Shown: positions 46,282-57,019 of the stretch, piece by piece
Numbering within the stretch: position 1 is the first letter of the stretch
How the letters are laid out: each line of letters starts with the position of its first letter
From: Cladorrhinum sp. PSN259
Taxonomy: Eukaryota; Ascomycota; Sordariomycetes; Sordariales; Podosporaceae
Reading direction: 5' to 3'
Length of the DNA stretch: 64,000 nt
NCBI GenBank assembly: GCA_033725935.1
Contig: MU867099.1
Location: forward strand, 67,981 to 131,980
Position numbers and translations under genes: made by a program
The notes under the pieces: model-generated
The model's database searches: none
What the model saw: the letters and a program-made list of their open reading frames with translations, nothing else
Told to the model about the DNA's origin: nothing

Positions 46282-46893
46282 GTGACGGAGAGCTATGCAT
46301 TAAGAAGGGTCATGAAGGGAAAAACCAAAACAAAAGAGAGATACCCCCATTGTTGTTGTTCTTGTGTTTAGTGTATATAGTTTCCAAGTAGCTGGGATAT
46401 AGTACGGTAGCTACAGTAAGCTAGCGGGGTCAGCCCAAAGAACAGATGAACTTTAGAGGCCGAGGCCGTTCGGATGATGGACCCACTTTCTGTTGTCAAA
46501 CGCCAAGTGCGCCAATTGACAACCTGGAAGCCCTACAACGGCCAAGACCGGGCTCGACGTCATCTGTTTTAACGGCCGGGATCAGCCCACTTGCGTCTTT
46601 AGAAGCAGGCTCACCTGAGGATATCACCATCAACCCCCCTCAACGGATTAGTGGTGTGACTGTCTCAATATAATGAAGAGTTAAAGAGTTAATTTAATGA
46701 AGCACTTACGTTAATTTTTTTATTTTTTATCGTTTTTATAGTTCTTCGTTTTCGTCAATTGTTTTTGGCGCAAAGTGATCAAGCTCCCCCCTTTTGGCGC
46801 AAACCACAAACTTGAACTTTATACCTCACCTGTTGTATACCAATTTTTCATTCTTCTGTTCGTTCATACACCACACATACGTACAGAGGCGCA
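46282..46893. other. Short intergenic region before acetate kinase
   Basis: Apart from the frame at 46441-46673, it holds only AT-rich sequence. Just 0.2 kb separate that frame from the acetate kinase ATG, so the acetate kinase promoter is compact. Confidence 0.5.
46441..46673 (+). CDS. Possible alternative last exon of the unknown gene upstream
   Basis: An open frame with coding-like composition (GRGRSDDGPTF, PGSTSSVLTAGISPL, ending RISGVTVSI) lies between the unknown gene and acetate kinase. Read alone from the ATG at 46446 it gives 75 residues. An AAG acceptor before 46441 is in phase with two upstream donors inside exon 4: a strong GTATGT at 46229 and a weaker GTGAAA at 46268. Using the first would replace the terminal 18 residues by about 78 others. 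It may instead be a tiny separate gene or chance. Confidence 0.3.
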
Positions 46894-48243
46894 ATGAAAC
46901 AACCAATCATCCTCTCGGTGAACGCAGGTTCCTCCTCCGTCAAGGTATCCGTCTACACGGCTGAGCTCAACCACGCCCCAACGCAAATCGCAGAAGCCCA
47001 AGTCTCAGGCCTGACCGCACCACCAGCAACGCTCAAGTACACTCGAGGCTCCGAGGTGGTGGCCAAAAACGAATCAGTCGACGAAAAGGTTGACGATCAG
47101 CGCTCGGCTTTCTCTCTGCTCCTCAAGACACTGGTCGACGACGCTGAGCTCCCCCAAGTAAAATCCAAATCGGACATCAGCATCATATGCCACCGAATAG
47201 TCCACGGAGGCGACTACTCGACTCCACAGCTGATATCGCAGGAAACGTACGGCCACTTAGAAGCGCTCAACGACTTGGCTCCCTTGCACAACGCCAACTC
47301 GCTGGGGATCGTTCGGTTGTGCATCGAAAAGTTTGGCGACGAGACCAAGAACGTTGCGTGCTTCGATAGTCAGTTCCACTCGACAATACCGGAGCATATT
47401 CGGACATATCCGATCGACAGGGAGATTGCAAAGAGTAACAAGCTGAGGAAGTATGGATTCCACGGGATCAGTTATTCATTCATTACTCAAAAGACGGCAG
47501 ATTTCCTGAACAAACCCGTTGAGGAGCTGAGCATCATTGCGTTGCATTTGGGTTCGGGTGCTAGCGCTTGTGCGATTAAGAATGGGAGGAGTTGGGATAC
47601 TAGTATGGGCTTGACGCCGTTGGCGGGACTGCCGGGTGCTACCAGGAGTGGGAGTGTTGATCCCAGGTGAGTTGGGCAATTTCCTTGCAACTTTGTAAAA
47701 AAAAAAAAAAAAAAAAAAAGGTAGCAGTGCTAATTCCGGGGGTGTGGATGTAGTCTGGTGTTCCACTACGCCTCAGACGTAGGCAAACTGTCACCAAACT
47801 CAACCAAGGACCTGCACATCTCCAGAGCAGAAGAAATACTCAACAAGGAGTCCGGATGGAAATCCCTCACCGGGACGACGGACTTTGGCAAGATTGTAAA
47901 AGGTGCCAACGAAGGGGATGAAGTCATGAAGTTGGCCTTTGACTTGTTTGTTGATCGCATCTGCGGGTTCGTTGGGTCGTACTATGTGTCTCTCAGGGGG
48001 CGAGTTGACGCCTTGGTTTTTGCTGGAGGGATAGGTGAGAAGAGTTCCGAGTTAAGGAAAGCCGTCATCGAACAGATGGTGTGTTTGGGATTCGAAATTG
48101 ACGAAGAAAAGAACGAAAAGAAAGTGGAAGGGATAGTGGAGGATTTGAGCAAACGGGGCGTGAGCAAGAAAGTGCTGGTGTGTCAAACTGATGAGCAGTT
48201 CGAGATGGCTAGGGGGTGTGCGGAGAATGAGAAGTTTTGGTAA
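46894..48243 (+). CDS. ack1: Acetate kinase (eukaryotic AckA)
   Basis: Exons 46894-47666 and 47754-48243 encode 420 residues. The 87-bp intron (GTGAGT, branch-like CTAAT, TAG) carries 23 consecutive A. Family motifs are intact: NAGSSSVK (N10), HRIVHGG (R101), FDSQFHSTIP (D158), KYGFHG (H190), HLGSGASACAIKNGRSWDTSMG, GATRSGSVDPS (R251), FAGGIGEKSSELR and TDEQFEMA (E405). These correspond to the catalytic residues of bacterial and archaeal acetate kinases. It interconverts acetyl phosphate plus ADP with acetate plus ATP. In fungi it is thought to work with xylulose-5-phosphate/fructose-6-phosphate phosphoketolase, which supplies acetyl phosphate; no phosphoketolase gene is in this window. No targeting peptide is seen, so it is probably cytosolic. 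Full family length and intact motifs argue for a working enzyme. Confidence 0.95.
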
Positions 48244-49716
48244 TGAGCTTTGGTGGGAAGGGGGGGGAATGGAAAACGAAGCTAGTGAAATTTTTGATGA
48301 GAAAAATCACGCAAAAATATTGATGAATAATGAAAATCAGTTATATCGGGGAGAAGGAATGGGGGGTTGAAGTTTAGAGTTATTGGGGGTTTGGTTGAAG
48401 GCGAGGTTTTTTTTCTTCTCGTCTCGGGGACACTTAATTACATCAAGTTGTCTTTTGTTTTTTTTTCTTCATGCAGCAACAAAAGATGCGTGCCAGTAAT
48501 AAAGCACCCTCAGGTCTCATATTTTAGTGTTTGGCAACCGGTTTCCTTTCCATCCAATCCTTTTATACTATGCTTCGAGATACATAGTCCGGCCCTCTCC
48601 TCCCCTCACCCCATATCTACCTTGGCTCATGTTTACTTCAATCCCCACTTTACACTAGTAAGTAGGGGGTGGTGGTGGTGGTGGTGGTGGTGAAGGAATT
48701 GAGGGGGGTCTCTCAAACTTAGAGTACGTACACCCAAAAAGGGGCAAGAGAACTTCATAGCTTTCTGGTTTAAGCTGGTACCTGCCGGAAAATGTCACTA
48801 ATGTTACAATCAAATCCTTCATACCATGCGCGTACCTTGACAATGTCCCCGTTGACCGGATACTCGGAACCTACGACGGGGTTCGAAGTAGGCAATAGTC
48901 CACGTGAGCATGACAGTGGAAATGTTTCCACAATGTACACTACACGTGCAGTCAAAATAGTGCCATGTCAATGATATCAGCCAAGAACCGAAAGATCCAA
49001 GGCAGGCCTGGGCAAAAGGGGGGAAATAGTGTAGTGCGCACGCTGTAAATCCTGTTGGGATTCTGTTCCCCACGATCCCTTTGTCGATCTCTCTCCACAT
49101 TTTTGTCAATAAGAAACTAGGAAGATCCCGCATATCAATTATTTCTTGTATACTTGTATATTTTTGGGACCTTGTGTGGACGTCCCTTATCTTTGCTTCG
49201 CTGCGTTTGTATCCACCCTCAGAAACCCCTTGTTTTCTGCTCCGAACCAACAACATTTCCTGACCGTAAAGTCAAATATTTATATACACTACTAACCAGA
49301 GTGGATTACTTTCTGGTTTCAAAATATAAAAATAATGGATCTTCCCTTGGAAGCGTAAGAAGAAAAACCGCTCGCCCACTGGGTATCAAAAGGATTATCA
49401 CCAGTGTAGAAATATAAAATAAAACAAACCCAAAAAAACCTTCCATGAACGCCGATCGTATATGTCGTCCCATTGGTACAAAAAGTACCCTTTGTATATC
49501 GCTCCCCAAAAAAAACACAAGGTGCCTCTCCCGTGTATGAGTGCGACCCTTTTATGAACCCCGTATCCCTTCCTGAAAAAATAAGGGAAAACCCAGACCA
49601 GGCGGCCAGCCCCATATGATACGAGCAAAGAAATGCCCCTCGACAATGTATGCGTAGAGGCCGAAGAAAATATAGACAAAGGGATAATAATATGATTAAA
49701 AGTCCATGACCCGTAG
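48244..49716. other. Convergent 3' region of acetate kinase and the C2H2 gene
   Basis: Contains eight GGT units at 48668-48691 and AT-rich sequence toward 49700. It should include the long 3' UTRs of both genes. No coding signal is seen. Confidence 0.6.
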
Positions 49717-50562
49717 CTATGCTCCCTCCTGGCAGGCTACTGCCATTGCTAGAGCATCCAGTCCGTTGGTTGGAGCAGAGATACCAGTGGGCCTTCCGAG
49801 TAGTGGCAGATTTAGTTCACGCATATCCCAGACACCTCCGGGAGATGGTAACGGTGTGGTGCCGGTTGCGGCAGATGATCTGCTGCTGCGGCTTGATGAC
49901 TTGCCGGACGAGGTCGAGGACCGTCTATCTCCGGATGACAAAGAGGGACGAGACGAAGACCGGGACTTGTCCTTGTAGTGCGTCTCAAGATGTTGTTTCA
50001 TGTTGTCGGCACGGGTGAACTTCTTGGTGCATCCAGAATAGGAACATGGAACAGCTTTCTCTGCTGTATGGATCTTGGAATGGCGGGAGGCGTGGCCGGA
50101 GGTGGTAAAGGTCTTCTCACATCCATGAGTATCCCGATAGCGGCAAGGGAATCGCTTCCCTGGTCGATCATTGGTGGCTCCATGTGAATAGTCATCCTCA
50201 TAAGAGTCGACTCTGCTGTCAAGACCGTGTGGTCGTTTTGTGCCGGGATACATTTGGGCATCGATGTAGTACTCATCGTACGCTCGGGGGTCCACTGCGG
50301 TGCTGGGGTAACGGATGGGGTCGTAGAGAGGCGTCATTGGTGATATCGGCTCGCTGCCCATTTGGGAGTCGTACGAATCCGATCGAAGAAGTTCTGGGGT
50401 GTTTGGTGAGGATGAGGCGCTCCGTGGAGCATGTTGTTGCTGTGCATAATAGGCAGCATAGCTGGGGTCGGTATGGTAGGCCTGGTGATATTGGACGGTG
50501 GTGTCATCGTCGTTCAGAAGCGAGACTCGTCTCCCAGACGCATCACGGGCGTGCATGGTCAT
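49717..50562 (-). CDS. C2H2 zinc-finger regulator, Nrg1/CSP-1-like
   Basis: A single exon encodes 281 residues. Two adjacent fingers lie at residues 138-195. Finger 1 uses C140, C148, H161 and H165 with an unusual seven residues between the cysteines. Finger 2 uses C173, C178, H191 and H195. The linker region TTSGHASRHSKIHTAEKAVPC resembles the Nrg1/Nrg2 repressors of yeast and CSP-1 of Neurospora, a light- and clock-controlled repressor of metabolic and conidial-separation genes. The N-terminus is Gln/Tyr/Ser-rich with SP sites. After the fingers comes a Ser/Arg-rich stretch and a hydrophobic C-terminal motif (ELNLPLLGRP). In-frame ATGs occur at 50562 and 50556. The family is clear; orthology with CSP-1 is likely but unproven. 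Confidence 0.82.
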   Translation of the reverse strand: MTMHARDASGRRVSLLNDDDTTVQYHQAYHTDPSYAAYYAQQQHAPRSASSSPNTPELLRSDSYDSQMGSEPISPMTPLYDPIRYPSTAVDPRAYDEYYIDAQMYPGTKRPHGLDSRVDSYEDDYSHGATNDRPGKRFPCRYRDTHGCEKTFTTSGHASRHSKIHTAEKAVPCSYSGCTKKFTRADNMKQHLETHYKDKSRSSSRPSLSSGDRRSSTSSGKSSSRSSRSSAATGTTPLPSPGGVWDMRELNLPLLGRPTGISAPTNGLDALAMAVACQEGA

Positions 50563-51951
50563 GGTAGTGGTGGTGGGAAATGGGAAATGGGAGAAATGAG
50601 TATTATCACTTAAAAAAGTGTCACAGACGACACTTTGGACGATGCGATTGTTGGGAGGGAAGGGAGGGCTGCTGCTTTTGGGAGTGATGAACTCTTTTGG
50701 ACGGGAGGGAGTGACTCGGAAATGAGGGGAGGCTTGACTTTAAGAAGGAAGTCGGGCTCAGCAAAGCATGCAAGTAGATAGCAGAGCTTGATAGTGGAGA
50801 TCACAGATACGGCATGGGAAAGTGGAAAGCGGACGGGGAGTGCAAAACCCCATCCTCACATTGCGCGCTCGCAATGGCACAATGGCAATGGGTGGAAGCC
50901 CAGGGACACCACGCACCCCCTAGTTCCGCCTCTTCAATGGGCGGATGAGCCGGGGGAGAATGGGGAGGGGGGTGGGTGCAGATGCCAGGCTTGATGATCC
51001 CTGCAGAAGCATTGGTGGGTCACAGTGGGTCAAAAAGTGGGCAGCTAAGCTAAGAGCTGCCTTGGTCAAGCGGGCAGCCCTGCAAAGAAGAAAGTACCTC
51101 GCAAGTACCTTGGGCCTTCTCCTTCCTGCCACCGTCATGCTACCGCAAGTAGTCAAACTCAATTCGAATTCTGCACCCATCTGCTGTTCTGCTCGTCTAT
51201 CAGAGCCACTGAAGAAGTGACTATGTACGGCAGTGGGCGCACGGCCAACATCAACAACAGAAATCTACACATCTGTGGCTCATCTGCTCACGGTGGTTAT
51301 GGAGCCAAGCCAAGAGTAGTCAATGACGAAATAATCTCGATCCCCTCCCCCAACAGCCGCATTCGCAAACCGCAACCATTTCCCCAGACCCGGACCCTGA
51401 CACCCTGATTTCCTTGCCGGACCTTTTTCCATTATTTTGTTTTTAGTACCACAAATGGCAGCTTCTCCGATGAAGCGTTGGTGTCCACTGCCCTGCGCAA
51501 TCTGTGGTTGTGCAAAGACCCAATGCTCGTAACACGACGTTGATGAGGTTGTGCTCCAGCACCCAGCAGCCCGGCTGGCCAGGCAAGGGATCAACACAAC
51601 AATGGCAGATCAGGAACGCAATTAGGTCCCTTGGTTTGACGGACGTTATTTCCGCACAACCTGCCAAGACCTCTCGGGATCGCCCTTTTCTTTGATGGAG
51701 ATCCCGTCCGAGACGGGGCCTGCCAAAAGAAGAGGCTCGCTGCTCGGTAAGCCGGCAGCTATCTGCAAACGTTGGCTCCTGGTCAAAGTGCCGGGTGGCT
51801 TGCGCATCTACGGTATGGACAGTGCTCTGTTTATGTGATCTTCCCGCCCGTAAACAGAAGCCCCTTCTACTTAATTCGAGACACGAACAAGATGCCAAAT
51901 CTACGGAATTTTACCTCCCAACCTCAGTGTCCCGGAAGAAAATAAAACTGA

Positions 51952-51959
51952 TGACGTCA
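51952..51959. promoter_or_regulatory. cAMP-response-element palindrome
   Basis: A perfect TGACGTCA lies 1.4 kb upstream of the C2H2 gene start. It is the known binding site of bZIP/ATF-CREB factors. Its use is unproven. Confidence 0.35.
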
Positions 51960-54900
51960 GTGGCGGCAGGGGTCTTTGGCCTCAGACTGAAGCTATTTCC
52001 TTCTTGCTAATAAGCAGACTCGCACTCGATTGCAGCGACTGGTGAACAAACACGGGGGTGACACCGGACAGGGCTCGCCAGCTGGGAGTTGCCGTGCGAC
52101 ACTAGAGCTATGGACCCAAACATTCCGCGCAGCTTCTATAGTCTTTCGATCAGACCTTGCTCTGGTAGCTGCAGGGTTGCGGTCGGGGTCGCGGTCAGGG
52201 TCTCGGTCGTCAAGGCGGACGATGGGCAATACGACATGACGAGTTAATCTATCGCTAGGTGAGCAGCTGAAATAATACAAGCCATCATGCACGAAGGGAT
52301 GTCTGTTGTCTCTGACAGCGCAGTAGGGGTTTTTCTGTACGCCTCGAAGCTGGCCCCGCGTTCTGTTGTTGCGTTTTCGTCATGCACCCCGCAACAATCC
52401 GTAAGGATGAATCGCCTTGGCCGTTTCAAAATACAAAAGGTAAAAGGTAAACATTGTGGATGGTACGACTGAGGCACGAAGGTGCAATTCCGCCAACTGA
52501 CATTCCATTTAGAGTTTTCTGGGCCACGGAACCCCATAATGCCATGCATGGAGGTCGGGTGCCGATCCTCCCGGTCAGGTAGGTTCACTTCCACGGGTAG
52601 TGTACAGGCAAGCCCACAGAGTTATACGACTTGCTCTTACGGAAAAGAGGGCGCCCTTGGGCGTTGTTACCGCAGATTCCAGGGCACAGCTCGCGAGCTG
52701 CATTACACAACCCACGCCGCCGCCGCGTCAAGAGACCCCGAAGCCGATCAGGCGTTTGTTTCGAATTGAAAGAGCCAATAATCGGGAATCCCCCGATCGT
52801 GGTTCCTGAACTTGGACACGTGCGTTCTAATGGGGGCATACCGACGTTGCAACGACTTTGCTATAGCCAACCCGCGGGGGTCGATGTAGGCGAAATATGA
52901 CCGTCACCGACTCTGGCTGAGCCTACACCATGCTTAAGATCTCGATGACTGCTCACCATCGTGCGATACACACTATACGCCTGGTCATTTTTCGGCTATT
53001 GAAAACGACCAACCAAGGCCCCTGGTTCTTGGCTCTTAGTCCCTTGGACCCCTGAGTTTCCAACATTCCTAAAACGGTCGGCTCCAGCCACATTTGTGTA
53101 TACCGGTGAAATGTTGGCAAATTAATGACGGGAAGAATACGTATGTAAAACTGGGAAACAAAGTTTTTTGGTTTGTTTTTGGATTTAGGGGCATTTGCTC
53201 CGGAATAGGGGCCACCACCATAACTTTGGTCATGGGAGCCGCAAGGGGATCCCGCTGCGAAAAGAGGCAGCCACAGAATGCTTGGGTGATGTGGCTGCCA
53301 CTTCGCCGTTTTCGGCTTGTGGTAGGACACCCTTGTGGTGCTCGAACCTGGACGTCTGCAAAATGAAGGATGCAATTCGTGTTTGCCGTGTCGACCCCGC
53401 CAAGACGCTCCTTCAATATCCATGCGTGAAAAAATAAACGTCTCAGAAGGCATGGAAGGGCAATTGCAACGGCCGGTATTCCTTGGAAGAGTGCCCTAGG
53501 GGAGCAGAATGACGAAATACAGCAGCTATCGGAGCAGTTGTTGGTGAAGCGATGACCCCGATCATTTTGACGAAAGATCGAGGTTTTGGGTCGGGATCGA
53601 GAATGGAACAGCCCTTGTCAGATGGTGATTGCGGGACGGCCCCACCTGATGAACTGTTCAGGATCTCCCAGCCGGCTTTAGTCTTTCTGGGCTTTTGAGT
53701 GGATACAAGGGGACCAGCAACAAAATCCCGGACGTGGTACCTGAGTAGGTACCGTGGGCTTCCCTGTCTTTGTTTGGCCAAGGGGGCCAAGGGCCCAAGC
53801 AGGGTTCCCGACAGGGCGTTACCTTGGGTGTACCTAACCGTCTGCAGGGTCGCAGACATGTCCCAACAATGATGACATCGAACGACACGATGAAGGAGCA
53901 ACGGGAAGTGAATGTTTGATGTGAGGGGTAAAGAAACCGCCAGCCCGGAGCAATCCCTCCGACACCCTTGATCAAAAAATGTTGGAAAACCCCCAGAGCC
54001 CGTCCACAAACGCTCATGGCAGCCGCAGATCCAATCCATAGCGTCTGCATGATTTTCTATTCTGTTTTTCTCATCTTTAATTCCCCCTTCTAAGCCCTGC
54101 CAGATTCTCAAACACGGTGTCACCGCCACCGGCAACACAAAAAACGCCTCCCACTATCGCCATCCTGTCAACCTGAATATTCGCCGAAATAATGGTCACA
54201 CCAGCGATGGTCGCGGCCACGCCCTTTTATCGCCATCAGCAGCTGGTGCAAATACCTTGATGGGTAGTGGGAATGGGTGATGAAAATGAGATGAGAGAGA
54301 CATTGAAGGAGGCATTGCAGGCCTCTTCAGCTGCAAGCCCTTAATCATGCTATCGTCATGACTACAGTTGTGCTTCAACCTCGACCCCACATTTTCGAAA
54401 ATGCAACCATCGCGCACCATTTGCATCCTAGAACGGTGTCGCCCCAGCCATGTCAAATCCGTGGATAAACATCCACAACAATTGCCTCCGAAGAAATTGT
54501 GTTATCGCTCTCTTCCACGCTAACGGATAGAAATGGCGGGGGCCATACGGATTACGAACCCTCACACACGCCCGGCATCAGTGCGGATATACTACCAGCA
54601 ACTTGCCTGCTTAGTATTCTCTTGCGGCGATCTGAGAAACGGATATCGATGGTCCATGGGATTCTAATAGATCGCCATCAGATACTAGCATTCTCCCATC
54701 CCATCAACGAGAAACTTGGTTCTCTACTGTTGGGATCGGCTGATCGATGTTTCGATCAGACCCCTTCACTCATCCCCGTCTCTCCGGTGACTCCTTTCAA
54801 AGTGTTGCCTCTGGGCAAAGTGCTTAGGACCAATAATTGATCGTTTACAGTGTCATGCAGGACTTGGTAGATATGCATGGACACGCACACTCACACGCTC

Positions 54901-55430
54901 TCGTTGACCACAGACATATTATCTACCAAACTCTATCACCACCAATACTACTGCTATCACACCCCCTTTTTGCCAATGACATTTGTATCAGAGACAGCCA
55001 CAGCCCGGCCGGTCAGCGGAAATGCTGTTGCCCAATCTCTCACAGGGGCCAAGCGCCTCAGTTGACCATCGCTCAATGCGGGCAAGATGGACAACACCTC
55101 AAGAGGTGTGTGTGCTTATGTGCCGTCCATCCATCGAGTTTCGAGAGAGTCAAAAAAAGAGGGGTCAAGAGGCCACCGCTTCCACGCGGAACACTGGCGG
55201 TTATCTTCCTCTCCTCCTTTTCTTGTGTTCACAGGGGAGCGAAAATGGGGGTAACTTGGGCAGTACAGATTACATGCGTTGATTGGGGTATTTTTTGACA
55301 CTATTTAAGTTCACTCACCAATTTTGACTGGTTGCGAACACAAAATGTAAAGTAGCTGAACACACACAATGACACAACGAGACACGCAACAAAAAGGGCT
55401 GGGCAACCATGGCATTCTTTTGGGTGAAAC

Positions 55431-55453
55431 ATGGCATTTTGAAAAAATGCCAT
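55431..55453. repeat. Perfect inverted repeat, 10-bp arms
   Basis: ATGGCATTTT, three bases, then its exact complement. An extra direct copy of ATGGCATT lies about 20 bp upstream. It could be a hairpin or protein site. No gene is next to it. Confidence 0.5.
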
Positions 55454-57019
55454 CTCATGTGTTTCCAACTATCCCAGAAATCAGGTTTTCTCCTCATTTT
55501 TGTTTGACTTTTTTGTCTCCGCGGGCCGCCAGCGCTATGGGTACACAACAACATAGGTACCTACATCCATACCAAAAACTACCGAGGGATCTCAACCACA
55601 CAATAGGTACACTAGTAGGGGTTGTTCTTTTTTCATTTATATACAACTACGGTGCGGGGGTCCTTTTAGGTTTTCAGCGAGTGAGGCGAGCATTCGAATA
55701 TTTCTTAAATTCTAGGGGTCTTTCCGATTCCCACTTACATTTTCGGTTTCATTCTTACCGGTTGGTTTCCCTCCTCCAATTCTTTGTTTTTCTGGGTTGA
55801 TAAAGCTTGTACGTAAGTTGACGCCCGCCCATCACTTTTGACTCAGCTTGGAACTTACTTGTCAGTTACCTGTCAGTTTGTCAATACATCTATCTTTTTT
55901 TTATAAAAAAAATCAGTTTGTTTTTGACGTTCTCTTGATGTTTTATGTGGCACACCATAATCTTTTAGACTAACGAAGAAGAAAAGGTTCAAGTCTACTA
56001 CATATTTTAGCAGGCCACCTCATTCTCTTGAGTCCCCTCCTCTCGTTGTTTTTAAGCAATGCATCCATCTGCTGATTTCGCGCAAGGGGGGACGAAGGAC
56101 GGGTTAGGGGAGGTTTTGATCTGGCGTGCATACAAGTCTTAGATGCCGCCGTATGTCTTGTTTCTCTTCTCTTTTTTTTTTTCCTTTGATGGCGAACTGC
56201 ATGATACACTACAGAAACGGAACATGCATACATACATACTGCATCTGTCGTACGACGTCGAGGAACGGGTGATGCCGGGTGCGGTGGAAGAAGAGGCACA
56301 GGTGGGAATGAATGCTGATAAACGAGGAAGAAGAAGAACAGGTGAAACATCGCGACACCAACTCTTTAACCTCCGGTCATGTTTTGCAAAGTCTGTGTGG
56401 TATGTATATACATACTTTCATGCAAAGCCAGGCTGCTTCTGATTAGATAGCAAAACAAAAGTGCAAAGCCCAACGCATTGTCTCCTCAAGACAGTAACAG
56501 AGCTAGGGAAAACAGTACATAGATAGAAGGCGAGAAGGCGAAAAATTGAACCTTCTAAAACACCTTGCCTTTAGTGCTGTTCACCCTGCATACACTTATC
56601 GTAATCTCTACATCAGAGCCTGGCTACTGCAGACCAACCAAGATCCTACCAACGCCTCCTGATTACCACCGCTTGTAGCTCCGTAGCCTGCCTCTTTTGA
56701 TAGTTTGGACGTGATGATAATTCTCGTCGCGACGGGAAGCTTTTGATCAAGGTGGCGTGGCGCTGATGATCCATGGATATCTGATGGGACCGCTTTTTAG
56801 CGTGATCGCGGCTGCCCCACAGGCGGTTCTCAGCCTGGAACCAGAGGTGCACGGCCCGCTGTGCGACGTGCCAAGGACTGCTGGAAGCAAGTAAACATTT
56901 GAGGACCAAAACTTCCATCGTAAGGACAACCGAAGCGCATCGACATCGGATTTTCGAGTCGCCTGACTTCACCCTTTCGCGCCCAATTTACTCCATCACA
57001 TTCCGATAAAGTAGTCGCG

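Larger units (their letters stand above)
50563..57019. other. 6.5 kb region without a convincing gene
   Basis: This is the longest gene-free stretch. Open frames of up to 231 codons occur on both strands (for example 54138-53443 minus) but overlap each other, show no motif and no coding-like start. Features seen: a perfect CRE palindrome at 51952-51959, GATCGA on the minus strand near 51336-51343 and 52145-52150, a GGTC-type minisatellite near 52170-52205, and a 10-bp perfect inverted repeat at 55431-55453. It may be the extended promoter of the C2H2 gene plus non-coding RNA. Confidence 0.5.

Noticed and set aside
52953..53453. 166-codon minus-strand frame next to it
   Set aside because: Same reasons. 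It does not join convincingly to its neighbour.
53443..54138. 231-codon open frame on the minus strand in the 6.5 kb gap
   Set aside because: No recognisable domain, odd composition, and overlapping frames on the other strand. I see no splice partners. Treated as chance.
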